Source: Mucilaginibacter aurantiaciroseus
GTDB taxonomy: Bacteria > Bacteroidota > Bacteroidia > Sphingobacteriales > Sphingobacteriaceae
Assembly (NCBI RefSeq): GCF_024055595.1
Contig: NZ_JAMXOF010000001.1
Location: 1,674,001-1,738,000, forward strand
Direction of reading: 5' to 3'
DNA length: 64,000 nucleotides
Shown: piece by piece, positions 17,093 through 26,213 of the stretch
How positions within the stretch are numbered: the first letter of the stretch is position 1
Layout of the letters: the number at the start of each line of letters is the position of its first letter
The notes under the pieces: model-generated
Told to the model about the DNA's origin: nothing
The model's database searches: none
Seen by the model: the letters and a program-made list of their open reading frames with translations, nothing else
Position numbers and translations under genes: made by a program

Positions 17093-18691
17093 ATGAAACG
17101 ACTGATAGTTATTACTTTAATTTTAATTGCCGCAACAGCATATATAACCGTTAAGTATTTTAAAAACTTAAACACATCGGGTATGCATACCGGCAACATT
17201 ATGCGCACCATTCCTGATGGCGCAGCCCTGGTGTTTGAATTTACCAACGAGAAAAGCTTTTACGATATCTACAACGGCAATACGCTGTTGCATAACCTAA
17301 TGGGCGAGGATAAAATGAACGAGCTGGATACCGTGCGCAATGTACTTTTCAACAACGCGGCACTTAGTTCATTTTTTACCGGGCGCAACGTATTTGCATC
17401 GGTACATCCATCGCAAAGCACACAGGTAGACCTGCTGCTAACGGCATCTACAGCGAAAGATATTGACCTTAACGAATTTGACAAACTGGCTAAACAGCAA
17501 AAAACAGGGATGCTGATAACGCCCCTTAAAATTGGTGAGAAACGCGGATATAATATCTACTTCAACTCGCTTAAAAAACGGTTCTATATTATTAATATAT
17601 ACGCTAATATCTACTCGGGGAGTTTTTCTAAAGATCTGATCACACAAACGGCAAACTATAAACCCGACAGGGATGAACACGCCTTTATGCTGCTGCCAGA
17701 TCAGCAAAACTCAAACTCGCTGGCTAACCTGTATATCAATTACGAGCACCTTGGCCCGCTTTTTAATCAGCTTTTTCAAAATAGCAATACCGATATTTTT
17801 AAACCCTTCAGGCTGTTACCTGCACTGGCCGCGCTAAACCTTAATTTTAAGAATGATGCCGTGATGTTTAGCGGCTATACTAATATTGAGACCCAAAGGC
17901 CCGGCACTTACTTAAACGTATTTACCAACCAGCAACCGGTGGTAAACGAACTGAAAGAACTTTACCCATACACAACGGCATACGCCACAAATTTTGCCGT
18001 GTCTGATCCGGCAAGGTTTGCTACCGACCTATCCGATTTCCAAAATAAAGCAGGTTTACAAAAAGAGAAAGACGCGCTATTCAGCAAGATAAAAGCCGAG
18101 ACAGGTATTAACCTTAATGCCGAGTTTGCAAAACTGCTGGGTAACGAGTTTGCCGTAGCAACCACCCGCTACCAAGAAAAGTTAGCTATAGTAACGGTAA
18201 AAAACGGCTCTAAACTGAGGCCATTTATGACTAACATAAGCACTATGACGGGCGACGATGTGGGGCAGTTTAACTATAACAAACTACCATTTTTTTTATT
18301 GGGCGATGCTTTTAACGCTTTCAAAAAACCATACTTCCGTATTATTGATAATTACCTGATACTGGCTAACAGCACCAAAGATCTGGAGAGTTATAACGAC
18401 ACCTACCTTAACCGCAAGTTTTTGAACAAAACGGAGCGATACGTAAAATTTGATAATTTATTAGCCGAAAAAAGTAACGTTGCTTTTTTTATTCACTTTA
18501 AAAACGCGCAGCAAATATTAAAGGATGGTTTAAAAGATGAGTTTTATCTTGCTTACAAAAACAATTCATTATCCATAAAGAATTTTTACGGCGCATCGTA
18601 CCAATTTGCCGCAACCGACAAAAACTTCTATACCAATTTTTGTTTGTTACAAAACCAACCGGATAGTACTGTTAGTAAAAAAAGCAACTAA
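17093..18691 (+). CDS. Membrane-anchored DUF3352-like hypothetical protein, 532 aa
   Basis: The N-terminal anchor is MKRLIVITLILIAATAYITV. The body resembles DUF3352-type periplasmic proteins: an opening IPDGAALVFEFTNEKSFYD, a middle stretch of alternating strands and helices, then YPYTTAYATNFAVSDPARFA and INLNAEFAKLLGNEFAVATT (model-like block), and a C-terminal YLILANSTKDLESY with NVAFFIHFKNAQQ. The anchor would leave the bulk in the periplasm. It lies 105 bases upstream of a DUF5723 outer-membrane protein on the same strand, so the two may act together. No enzymatic motif is seen. Confidence 0.8.
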   Translation: MKRLIVITLILIAATAYITVKYFKNLNTSGMHTGNIMRTIPDGAALVFEFTNEKSFYDIYNGNTLLHNLMGEDKMNELDTVRNVLFNNAALSSFFTGRNVFASVHPSQSTQVDLLLTASTAKDIDLNEFDKLAKQQKTGMLITPLKIGEKRGYNIYFNSLKKRFYIINIYANIYSGSFSKDLITQTANYKPDRDEHAFMLLPDQQNSNSLANLYINYEHLGPLFNQLFQNSNTDIFKPFRLLPALAALNLNFKNDAVMFSGYTNIETQRPGTYLNVFTNQQPVVNELKELYPYTTAYATNFAVSDPARFATDLSDFQNKAGLQKEKDALFSKIKAETGINLNAEFAKLLGNEFAVATTRYQEKLAIVTVKNGSKLRPFMTNISTMTGDDVGQFNYNKLPFFLLGDAFNAFKKPYFRIIDNYLILANSTKDLESYNDTYLNRKFLNKTERYVKFDNLLAEKSNVAFFIHFKNAQQILKDGLKDEFYLAYKNNSLSIKNFYGASYQFAATDKNFYTNFCLLQNQPDSTVSKKSN

Positions 18692-18796
18692 AACACAACC
18701 CAAAACGCCATATTTACGTTATATACCTTAATATTAGCCAAGGGTTAAACAGGCAATAAAAAAAAGCAAATACAACCCCTGGCATTGCGACTGTGT

Positions 18797-20245
18797 ATGA
18801 AGAATATTTTACTGGCTTTTTGTTTCCTTTTTATATCACTTGCATCTTTTGGCCAGCAATTTTCGCAGTACAATACAGGTACTTTGTATGATGCGTTCGA
18901 AAACCCTTCGCAGGCATCTTTTATACCGGATAGCAGCAGGCAATTTGCCTTTAACTTTTTTATCCCCAACTTTAACAGTAATCTTTATTTAACCGGCAAC
19001 GGACAGGTTCCCTTAAAAAACCGTGCCTTTACAGGTAAATACACGGGTACAGGCTTAATACTTGGCGAAGGGAAGTTTAGCAGGGCCAACATCAGCGCAA
19101 ACGTTTACTCGCTAATGTTTAGATCATTCAGGAGTTTGAATGGCGACCAGGAGATTGGCTTTTCGGTACAAACAAAGGCAGATGGCCGCGGCATTTTCAC
19201 CGACGAAAGCTTGCTATTGCTAAACAGCGCCGAGCGCTTTACCAACCCACCTTTTAACGACCTTTTTAACAACAGCTATACTTATCAAACATACCACCAG
19301 TTTAGTGCCACCTATCGTGAAAAGGTGAGCAAGAACTTCTCATTTGGTATTAAGCTGAGCGCTTTACTGGGAATCCAGTACCAACAATTACAAATAGACC
19401 ACTCGAAAATCACTTTCGACAGGGCTAATGACGCTGCAGACTTGACCTTACAAGGTAAATATCGCATTAATTTTACCTCAGGCCAATTTGTTGCACGCGA
19501 TCTTTTGCCATCCTTTAGAAACCCTGGCGCATCTATCAGCCTTGGTTCAACCATCCGCACGCGGGATAATTTCAACATTCAGTTTAACGTAAAGGACCTT
19601 GGTTTTATCCACTGGTATAGTAAGTCGACTACCAGCAACTTCAACACAACCCGTACCATTCAAAACATAAGCGGCGAGCGCAGGGAAGATAATTTATATG
19701 CCAACACATTTTCCATCATTCGTTCCGGTGATAAACAGGGCTCGTATGTTACACCCACCAATGGTAAAATTGAGTTAAGTGCCAACAAATCGTACTGGTT
19801 TAATTACGACCGCAAATTAAAATACTCGCCCACCCTGATCCTGCAAAAGGAGATATTTTACGATGGCTACACCGCCGCTTTAGTTAACCCTTTCCAGTAT
19901 AATAACCTGGTGGGTACCTTAACTACATCGGTTAATAACTATGGTTTGTTTAATGCGGGCTTGCAGTTTATGGTAAAAACGCCTAATGTAGAGTTTTATA
20001 TAGGTAGCGATAGGGTGATAGAAACCGCCAATTTATTCCGGGCGGGGGTTGGCAAAAGCGATTCACAGATCAATAAAAGTTCGGCGTTTACCGGTGCCGA
20101 TTTCTTTTTGGGCTTCTCGCTTAAATTTGGCAATGTGATAGAACACCCAACAAATGCCAACTTTATCCCGATGGGCGAAAAACCCGGGCTATTTAAACGC
20201 ATGTGGAACAGTGTATTCCACCGTAACGACAATGACGGAACCTAA
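18797..20245 (+). CDS. DUF5723 family outer-membrane protein
   Basis: Signal peptide MKNILLAFCFLFISLASFGQ, from ATG 18797; the frame opens at 18785 with a TTG that is less suitable. The 482 residues are rich in Phe, Asn, Tyr and Ser and alternate as in an outer-membrane beta-barrel. The opening SQYNTGTLYDAFENPSQASF matches the DUF5723 N terminus as I recall it. Later strands include FSFGIKLSALLGIQYQQL and FNIQFNVKDLGFIHWY. The last residues are a soluble basic tail (KRMWNSVFHRND). It overlaps the convergent tsaB gene by 4 bases. Confidence 0.85.
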   Translation: MKNILLAFCFLFISLASFGQQFSQYNTGTLYDAFENPSQASFIPDSSRQFAFNFFIPNFNSNLYLTGNGQVPLKNRAFTGKYTGTGLILGEGKFSRANISANVYSLMFRSFRSLNGDQEIGFSVQTKADGRGIFTDESLLLLNSAERFTNPPFNDLFNNSYTYQTYHQFSATYREKVSKNFSFGIKLSALLGIQYQQLQIDHSKITFDRANDAADLTLQGKYRINFTSGQFVARDLLPSFRNPGASISLGSTIRTRDNFNIQFNVKDLGFIHWYSKSTTSNFNTTRTIQNISGERREDNLYANTFSIIRSGDKQGSYVTPTNGKIELSANKSYWFNYDRKLKYSPTLILQKEIFYDGYTAALVNPFQYNNLVGTLTTSVNNYGLFNAGLQFMVKTPNVEFYIGSDRVIETANLFRAGVGKSDSQINKSSAFTGADFFLGFSLKFGNVIEHPTNANFIPMGEKPGLFKRMWNSVFHRNDNDGT

Positions 20246-20925
20246 GCCCCGGCTTTTTTACCGGCAATAAAATCTTTCAGATAATAAGGCTCAAAGTAAG
20301 CCACATCCACAAAATTGGCAAGGTTAAATTTGGCTAAAGCAATTTGGGTAAGATGCTTTGCCGAGTTTGCAAAATTTGGCAGGAACCGTGCGTTAGGGTT
20401 ATCGCCCAAAGCCTCTTTACACTTATCGGCACCATCGCCAAAAAACAATACTTTATTTTCTGACAAAACATTTGCAAAGCTGTTCGCATCAATGATCTCG
20501 GCAGCGGTCGATTTTACAATTCTTCCCGCTTGATTAAATATAGCGGTATAAACTTCCATACGGCGGGCATCAATCATAGGGCATAACAGCACATCGCTTT
20601 CAATAGCATTATCTGCTACTACTCCCGTGGCCATAGCAGCCAAAGTTTCTACCGATATCAACGGCTTATCTAATGCAAAGCACAGGCCTTTAGCGGTAGA
20701 TACACCAATACGCAAGCCTGTATAAGAACCCGGGCCACAGCTTACGGCAATAGCATCCAGGTTGGCGTAAGCAACGTTGCTTTGCGCCAGTATCTCATTA
20801 ATATAAACCGTAATAACCTCTGCGTGGATGTTACGCTGGTCTATCTCCTTAAAAGTCAATACCTGCCCCCGGTTGGCCAAAGCTACCGAGCATGATGTTG
20901 TCGCTGTTTCTATCTGTAATATCAT
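20242..20925 (-). CDS. tsaB: tRNA threonylcarbamoyladenosine biosynthesis protein TsaB
   Basis: The inactive ASKHA-fold partner of TsaD in making t6A at position 37 of ANN-decoding tRNAs. The 227 residues fit the family. Diagnostic blocks are the N-terminal ILQIETATTSCSVAL, AVSCGPGSYTGLRIGVSTAK, and MIDARRMEVYTAIF. It lies downstream of rpmH-rnpA-yidD on the same strand, after a gap of 84 bases that contains a dispersed repeat. Confidence 0.96.
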   Translation of the reverse strand: MILQIETATTSCSVALANRGQVLTFKEIDQRNIHAEVITVYINEILAQSNVAYANLDAIAVSCGPGSYTGLRIGVSTAKGLCFALDKPLISVETLAAMATGVVADNAIESDVLLCPMIDARRMEVYTAIFNQAGRIVKSTAAEIIDANSFANVLSENKVLFFGDGADKCKEALGDNPNARFLPNFANSAKHLTQIALAKFNLANFVDVAYFEPYYLKDFIAGKKAGA

Positions 20926-20933
20926 TTTGTAAA

Positions 20934-21008
20934 TTCAAAATTAAAAAGTCAAAATTAAAAAAAGCAGCAAATCATAATTTTCGACTTATTACTTTTGAAT
21001 TTTAACTT
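20934..21008. repeat. AT-rich inverted repeat between yidD and tsaB
   Basis: TTCAAAATTAAAAAGTCAAAA on the left and TTACTTTTGAATTTTAACTT on the right form an imperfect inverted repeat that fills the gap. Similar text-like repeats occur between genes elsewhere in this phylum, as I recall. Confidence 0.45.
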
Positions 21009-21009
21009 A

Positions 21010-21255
21010 TTAATCAGGTACCGGGTCGTGCCCGTGGCCACCCCATGGGTTGCAGCTGGCTATACGTTTTAGGGTTAACCATCCGCCTTTAAACGGCCCA
21101 TGCTTTTTAATTGCTTGGATACCGTATTGCGAACATGTAGGTGTATACCGGCAGGCATTAGGCAAAATGGGCGATATAAGATATTGGTAGATTTTGATCA
21201 GCAATAAAAATAAGCCGCCTATGATGCGCTTATTGATATTCCACAAAAATTTCAT
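21010..21255 (-). CDS. yidD: Membrane protein insertion efficiency factor YidD
   Basis: An 81-residue peripheral membrane protein that assists YidC-dependent insertion. The signature is [22 protein letters not shown] with the three conserved Cys, preceded by [14 protein letters not shown] and followed by [17 protein letters not shown]. It overlaps the rnpA end by 4 bases, in the usual order rpmH-rnpA-yidD. Confidence 0.95.
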   Translation of the reverse strand: MKFLWNINKRIIGGLFLLLIKIYQYLISPILPNACRYTPTCSQYGIQAIKKHGPFKGGWLTLKRIASCNPWGGHGHDPVPD

Positions 21256-21635
21256 TTAATAGCCTCCCCTGCAAGCTGATTCAATAGCTTGATCATTTTT
21301 TTCTCAAAAAGATCGTATGGGGAAATTTCTTTACCAATATAGCTGATGGAAAGCACAAGCTTTTTACCGGCATCGTCTAACACATCGTAAAGCAGAGATT
21401 GTTTGCTGAGGCGATAAGCCTCGCGCATGCGGCGTTTAACCAGGTTACGGTCTACTGCGCGTTTATAACGCTTCTTGGCTACAGAAAACACTATCTGCAC
21501 AGGGAACAGCTGCTCACCATCGGTAAGCCCCCATGAAGCTCTGAAAGGATAACATAAAAAAGAAGAACCGTTATGAAAAAGCCCGTCAATAAGCTTTTTA
21601 TTACATAACCGTTCTTCTTTTTTAAAAGTATACAT
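21252..21635 (-). CDS. rnpA: Ribonuclease P protein component
   Basis: The protein subunit of RNase P, which matures the 5' ends of tRNAs. The start was set at [20 protein letters not shown] (21635, 127 residues); the frame to 21671 adds a non-homologous leader. The RNR signature is [20 protein letters not shown], preceded by [11 protein letters not shown]. It lies 73 bases after rpmH, with which it is probably co-transcribed. Confidence 0.94.
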   Translation of the reverse strand: MYTFKKEERLCNKKLIDGLFHNGSSFLCYPFRASWGLTDGEQLFPVQIVFSVAKKRYKRAVDRNLVKRRMREAYRLSKQSLLYDVLDDAGKKLVLSISYIGKEISPYDLFEKKMIKLLNQLAGEAIK

Positions 21636-21708
21636 AGTTGCTGATGCTGAACCGAAAATATGTTTACACAAGCGGGTCAGTCCCTTTTACAAGGAGTAAA
21701 CAACAAAA

Positions 21709-21867
21709 TTATGCTTTGTGGCTGCGCTCGTCAGAAACAGATAATTTTTTTCTGCCTTTTGCTCTTCTTGCTGCCAATATCCTTCTGCCGTTAGCAGTTG
21801 ACATACGCTCACGGAAACCGTGTTTATTTCTTCTTTTCCTTTGTGAGGGCTGAAACGTTCTTTTCAT
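21709..21867 (-). CDS. rpmH: Ribosomal protein L34
   Basis: A 52-residue basic protein of the large ribosomal subunit, read directly from the minus strand (start codon at 21865-21867, TAA at 21709-21711). It begins [20 protein letters not shown], continues [19 protein letters not shown] and ends [13 protein letters not shown]. It is followed by rnpA and yidD, the conserved order. dnaA does not lie upstream. Confidence 0.98.
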   Translation of the reverse strand: MKRTFQPSQRKRRNKHGFRERMSTANGRRILAARRAKGRKKLSVSDERSHKA

Positions 21868-21990
21868 GATATATTATTCTATTATTCTTATCGTCCTTTT
21901 TAAAAACAAGAGTGCAAATGTAGCCTTTTTTTTAGTTTTTTCAAATAGTAATGTTGTATTTTGATTCTCGATATTTATCAACTTATTAAC

Positions 21991-22884
21991 ATGCCTAACT
22001 ACGCTATGAAATTTACAGCCGCTCTACTCCTGCTATTTATCCCAGCAATTGCCTTTTGCCAGGACCCTATGGCGCAAAATTACAAAATATATAATACAGC
22101 TAAACAGCGCTTAGCAACCGCCGACGAAATCATTACCGACCTCGACAAAGCCGACGTACTATTCTTTGGTGAAGAGCACAATGACTCTACAGGGCATTAT
22201 CTCGAAAGCCTGCTTTTTAAAAAAATAGCTGATAAATATCCCGGCAAGGCAGCTTTATCTATGGAAATGTTCCAAACGGATTGCCAAACGGTGCTTAACG
22301 AATACCTGGCAGACCTGATCCGCGAGAAAAATTTAATTACCGAAGGCCGTGCCTGGCAAAACTATAAAGATTATCGCCCAATGATAGAAACGGCCAAAGC
22401 GGGCCATATCCCTGTGGTTGCGGCCAACGCCCCCACCCGCTACACCAATATGGTTACCCGCGGCGGTTTAAGCAGTTTAGATAAGCTTAGTGCCACAGCT
22501 AAGGGTTGGTTAGCCCCTTTACCTATCGATACCGCTACAGGCCCTTATTATGAAAAATTTGCAAACATTATGGGCGGACATAGCGCTATGGGCAATTTAA
22601 AGATCTACCAATCGCAAAACGTTTGGGATGCCACCATGGGCTGGAACATCGCCCAGTTCCTGAAAGCACACAATGGGTATAAAGTATTCCAAGTGAATGG
22701 CGGTTTCCATAGCGAGGAAAAACTGGGCACGGCAGCACAGTTAAAAAAGTATTTGCCTAAAGTTAAAATATTAAATATACAAGCTTATGCCGATGACAGC
22801 TTTGATAACCCCGACTGGACGAAGTTCGCCAAATTAGGTGACTTTATTATACTTACCGATCCAAAACTTCCGAAGAGTTTTTAA
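21991..22884 (+). CDS. ChaN-like exported protein (EreA/ChaN fold)
   Basis: A member of the ChaN/haem-binding uptake group, about 295 residues. The start is MPNYAMKFTAALLLLF (21991), or the inner Met at 22006; either gives a signal peptide cut after AIAFCQ. Diagnostic blocks are DVLFFGEEHNDSTGHYLE, AALSMEMFQTDCQ, VVAANAPTRYTNMV, and VFQVNGGFHSEEKLGT near the C terminus with the conserved His. Family members bind haem at the cell surface; whether this one does is unknown. A broken gene on the opposite strand ends one base after its stop. Confidence 0.88.
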   Translation: MPNYAMKFTAALLLLFIPAIAFCQDPMAQNYKIYNTAKQRLATADEIITDLDKADVLFFGEEHNDSTGHYLESLLFKKIADKYPGKAALSMEMFQTDCQTVLNEYLADLIREKNLITEGRAWQNYKDYRPMIETAKAGHIPVVAANAPTRYTNMVTRGGLSSLDKLSATAKGWLAPLPIDTATGPYYEKFANIMGGHSAMGNLKIYQSQNVWDATMGWNIAQFLKAHNGYKVFQVNGGFHSEEKLGTAAQLKKYLPKVKILNIQAYADDSFDNPDWTKFAKLGDFIILTDPKLPKSF

Positions 22885-23272
22885 CTATCCGGCTATAGAT
22901 TTGATTATGCTATCAACAATTTTTTTTTTAATTCGGATATCTGCTACTTTGCAATTGTACGTTACATGAATAACATACTTGTCAATTTTTGATAGCCAGT
23001 GTTGCCAATGGACGCCACTCTAATCTGTGAGTTCTGTAAACGCTTGTTTATCAATTAATTTAACGTTAATTGTTTTAAACTTATCTTCTAATAAATCAAA
23101 TAACATTTCCACAAGATCAACTTCTTGATCGAGAGTTACAGTATATAAAGTTATTTGCAAAGCACCAATGCCATTTTTTTCTGAAAAAAAAAATTATTGT
23201 GCCGTCATCAACCATTTTCCAATTATTCGGAATTGAAACAGTTATAACATCATTCAGTCCAATTGCCTTCAT
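22885..23272 (-). pseudogene. Broken gene of unknown family (frameshift in a T10 run plus stop)
   Basis: The minus strand starts MKAIGLNDVITVSIPNNWKM and VDDGTIIFF, then meets a run of ten T (A run at 23184-23193). Removing one T restores SEKNGIGALQITLYTVTLDQ, then EVDLVEMLFDLLEDKFKTIN and AFTELTD. There an in-frame TAG follows, and the same frame reads on as SGVHWQHWLSKIDKYVIHVT to a final stop at 22885. The repaired protein would have about 128 residues and looks like a small soluble alpha/beta protein, such as an immunity-type or DUF1795-like domain. I cannot name the family. Confidence 0.7.
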
Positions 23273-23340
23273 AATAAATAATAAATTTATGGCTGTAGGA
23301 TCATTAAAAAGTTGATTTGTGGCTGATTTTTTTCAATCAT

Positions 23341-23682
23341 TTATTCAAAACTCACCAGCGTGGCTAAATGCTTGGGGGCTATTTCACAGTAGGCTGCTTT
23401 CAAGATTTCGGTAAGCATTTCTTCTTTTACGGTATCAAGGCTGATATGCGTCCACCCTTGTTTGCCCCATTTGTTGGGTACGGGGTATATAACACCACTA
23501 TCAAACGTGCAGAAGATATCCTGCTCTGCAGAGGATAGCTTTACAGTCGCCCTACTATGCCCGGGTACCGCCGTTGCAAAGATCTTTTTGTATACACGGA
23601 AGGAAGTTTTCTCGAAGTGCGGGTCTTCGGTAACCTCAGGTAACGAAAGGGCTATCTGGCGCAGTTTTTCTACAACGTTCAT
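23341..23682 (-). CDS. MmcQ/YjbR family DNA-binding protein
   Basis: A 113-residue protein with the MmcQ/YjbR (CyaY-like fold) pattern: LSLPEVTEDPHFEKTSFRVY at the N terminus, then KIFATAVPGH, VKLSSAEQD, and the C-terminal GWTHISLDTV followed by LTEILKAAYCEIAPKHLA. Family members are thought to bind DNA, but their role is not settled. It stands 29 bases downstream of mscL on the same strand. Confidence 0.9.
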   Translation of the reverse strand: MNVVEKLRQIALSLPEVTEDPHFEKTSFRVYKKIFATAVPGHSRATVKLSSAEQDIFCTFDSGVIYPVPNKWGKQGWTHISLDTVKEEMLTEILKAAYCEIAPKHLATLVSFE

Positions 23683-23711
23683 AAGCTCTTTCGCTACCTT
23701 AAGTCTATTTT

Positions 23712-24101
23712 TTATGCTTTCTTAGCTAAAATATCCCTAATCTCTCCAAGTAAAACTTCTTCTTTAGATGGTACAGGTTCTACCGTTGGTGCAACTTCTT
23801 CTTTTTTCTTGAACCTGTTTATGGCCGTTATAATAATGAACATCGAAAGGGCTATGATAATAAAAGAGATAACCTGAGACAAAAAATTACCGTACTTTAT
23901 AGCCGTACCCGGTATTACCAGCTGGCTTAAATTAGATAAGTTGGCTGCTTTTAAGGCAGGTGTTAATACCGCGGGGGTAATAATATCCTCTACCAACGAT
24001 TTAACAATCGCGCTAAATGCCGCACCTATTACTACCGCTACAGCCAAATCCAATACGTTACCTTTTACGGCAAATTCCTTAAACTCTTTTACAAATCCCA
24101 T
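23712..24101 (-). CDS. mscL: Large-conductance mechanosensitive channel
   Basis: A homopentameric inner-membrane channel that opens on hypo-osmotic shock. The start was set at MGFVKEFKEFAVKGNVLDLA (24101), the family N terminus, giving 129 residues. TM1 contains AVAVVIGAAFSAIVKSLVED, the loop has IKYGNFLSQV, TM2 is FIIIALSMFIIITAINRF, and the cytoplasmic helix is LLGEIRDILAKK. It is divergent from rpoN. Confidence 0.95.
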   Translation of the reverse strand: MGFVKEFKEFAVKGNVLDLAVAVVIGAAFSAIVKSLVEDIITPAVLTPALKAANLSNLSQLVIPGTAIKYGNFLSQVISFIIIALSMFIIITAINRFKKKEEVAPTVEPVPSKEEVLLGEIRDILAKKA

Positions 24102-24232
24102 AATTTTTAGTTGTTGTGTAATTAAAGTTAGCAAAAAAACTAATGTACGTCCAAACAAAATTCCCGCAAATGCATTTTTAGAACGTAAATACGCCCGTTA
24201 CAAGTAATTTTTAAACTTTAAGGTAATTGGTG

Positions 24233-24240
24233 TATTTTTG
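24233..24240 (+). promoter_or_regulatory. -7 promoter element of rpoN
   Basis: TATTTTTG is an exact match to TAnnTTTG and lies 16 bases upstream of the rpoN ATG. No certain -33 element was seen. Confidence 0.45.
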
Positions 24241-24256
24241 TGCTCGTATATCCACT

Positions 24257-25729
24257 ATGCTTAAACAAAATCTTCAACAGAAGCTCTTACAAAAACTCTC
24301 GCCGCAGCAAATACAATTTATAAAATTGTTGCAGGTGCCTACCGTGTCTTTAGATACCCGTATTAAAGAAGAACTGGAAGAGAACCCTGCCCTTGAAGAC
24401 CTTAGTTTAACCATTAGCGAACCCGAAGAACAATACCCTGACCGCGACCCTGACGAAGAAACCTACAACGGCGAAGAGGACCAGGGCCCGATGGATGAGT
24501 TTAATATAGACGATTACCTGCAAGACGATAACGTAAACGATTACGGCAGCCGATACGATCAAAATGGTGATGATGAGGATGAGCGTAAAGAGATCCCTAT
24601 TGCCGTGCAAAGTTCCTTTTTTGAGAGCCTGCAGGCACAGCTTGATCTACTGCCCGTATCTGATAAAGACTTTAGCATAGGCAAGCAAATTATAGGCAGT
24701 TTGGATGACGACGGTTACCTGCGCAGGCCGATTATGTCGTTAACCGACGACCTGGCTTTTTCGCAGAACGTTATTGCCGAGGATGAAGAAGTGGAGGACA
24801 TGCTTAAAGTGATCCAAAGTTTTGACCCCGCCGGTGTTGGTGCGCGCAGTTTGCAGGAATGCCTGCTGATCCAACTCCGGAAAAAAGACCCTAACGACCC
24901 TATCATCCGCAAAGCGATGCTGGTGGTTGAGAACTACCTGGACGAGTTTACCCGCAAGCATTACGATAAACTGGAGAAATCATTAAACATGAACTCTATT
25001 GAGCTGCGTGGTGTGGTGAACGAGATACTAAAGCTTAACCCAAAACCGGGCGATAGTAATGAGGTAAGCACCAAGCAAATGCAGGTGATACCCGATTTTC
25101 ATATCAAGAACAATGATGGTGCCCTGATCCTGACCCTAAACTCTAAGAACGCGCCCGAACTGAAGGTGAGCCGCTCTTACCAGGAGATGTTTCAGCATTA
25201 CGACAAGGCATCGCAAAAAGATAAAAAACTGAAAGAGGCTGTACAGTTTGTAAAGCAAAAGCTCGATTCGGCAAAGTGGTTTATAGATGCTATTAAGCAG
25301 CGCCAGCAAACCCTGCTGAAAACCATGAACGCCATTATGCAGTACCAGTACGATTTCTTTTTGACCGGTGATGACAAGAACCTGAAACCGATGATCCTGA
25401 AAGATATTGCCGACCGTATTGGCATGGATATATCTACCGTATCGCGCGTGGCTAACTCTAAATACGTACAAACCGAGTTTGGCACGTTCCTGCTAAAATC
25501 GTTCTTCAGCGAGGCCATCCAAACCGAAAGCGGTGAAGAAGTATCAAACAAAGAGGTTAAGAAGATATTGGAAGAGCACATAGGCAGGGAAGACAAACGC
25601 CACCCGCTGGCCGATGAAAAACTGACCGACATACTAAAAGAAGCCGGCTACAACATTGCCCGCCGCACCGTTGCCAAATACCGCGAACAAATGAACATCC
25701 CGGTAGCAAGATTGAGGAAAGAACTGTAG
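24257..25729 (+). CDS. rpoN: RNA polymerase sigma-54 factor
   Basis: An alternative sigma factor that needs AAA+ activators. The start was set at MLKQNLQQKLLQKLSPQQIQ (24257), which opens the Gln-rich activator-interacting region I. An acidic region II follows (about residues 55-115, rich in Asp and Glu). The core-binding domain includes GSLDDDGYL and SFDPAGVGARSLQECLLIQL. The helix-turn-helix is MDISTVSRVANSKYVQT, with GTFLLKSFFSEA, and the C-terminal RpoN box is IARRTVAKYREQMNIP. The length of 490 residues is typical. No enhancer-binding activator is encoded nearby. Confidence 0.97.
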   Translation: MLKQNLQQKLLQKLSPQQIQFIKLLQVPTVSLDTRIKEELEENPALEDLSLTISEPEEQYPDRDPDEETYNGEEDQGPMDEFNIDDYLQDDNVNDYGSRYDQNGDDEDERKEIPIAVQSSFFESLQAQLDLLPVSDKDFSIGKQIIGSLDDDGYLRRPIMSLTDDLAFSQNVIAEDEEVEDMLKVIQSFDPAGVGARSLQECLLIQLRKKDPNDPIIRKAMLVVENYLDEFTRKHYDKLEKSLNMNSIELRGVVNEILKLNPKPGDSNEVSTKQMQVIPDFHIKNNDGALILTLNSKNAPELKVSRSYQEMFQHYDKASQKDKKLKEAVQFVKQKLDSAKWFIDAIKQRQQTLLKTMNAIMQYQYDFFLTGDDKNLKPMILKDIADRIGMDISTVSRVANSKYVQTEFGTFLLKSFFSEAIQTESGEEVSNKEVKKILEEHIGREDKRHPLADEKLTDILKEAGYNIARRTVAKYREQMNIPVARLRKEL

Positions 25730-25730
25730 A

Positions 25731-26162
25731 TTAGTTCATGGTTGAAAGTTCATGATTCATAGTAGTTGCCTCACTTAATATAACAGTATATGGTTTTTGG
25801 TAACTGCCATATTTAAGGGAATTTCTTAAAACAGTTATCATTTTTACCAAACTTTCGTAATCTGTATAAAGCTTTCCAAAATCATCAGCAGAGATGTGTC
25901 CTCTTTTTTTAATAATGAACAAGCAACTTACAACCTCAATCGCTGATCTTAAGGAGTATCCAATAAATACTTTAAATACCGCTTTACTTTTCCCTGTACA
26001 CTTCGGCAATATTTAATACCACAGAAACTGCAGCCCTTTTAATTTGCGAAGTAATAATGTAAATTTCCTATTTGGGAAATAATTTAGTAAGCTGATTTAT
26101 CTGCTCACAGAGAGATCTAAGCCCCTCTGCCAAACTTGCAAATCCTCAAACCTAAATGCCAT
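25731..26162 (-). pseudogene. Four-helix-bundle (23S rRNA intervening-sequence type) protein, decayed
   Basis: The minus strand starts at 26162 with MAFRFEDLQVWQRGLDLSV. It shifts frame to QINQLTKLFPK, meets a TAG, and continues EIYIITSQIKRAAVSVVLNI with AE. It shifts again to TGKSKAVFKVFIGYSLRSAI, EVVSCLFIIKKRGHI and YESLVKMITVLRNSLK. Joined, this is a four-helix-bundle protein with its RRAAVS..NIAEG-type signature. It has two frameshifts and one stop, so it cannot be made. The last open stretch alone could be mistaken for a 92-residue gene. Its C terminus runs into a text-like repeat at 25734-25764. Confidence 0.8.
25734..25764. repeat. Text-like repeat next to the four-helix-bundle remnant
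   Basis: AGTTCATGGTTGAAAGTTCA followed by TGATTCATAG consists of near-repeats of the word GTTCATGRTT. It is fused to the 3' end of the pseudogene. Confidence 0.4.
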
Positions 26163-26213
26163 TTAATTTCATTTTTAACTATTATCTGTAAATCATCAGC
26201 CATTAACTAAACC

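Noticed and set aside
25731..26009. A 92-residue gene with a start at 26009
   Set aside because: It is only the last third of a four-helix-bundle protein whose upstream parts are readable in other frames, so it is listed as a pseudogene.
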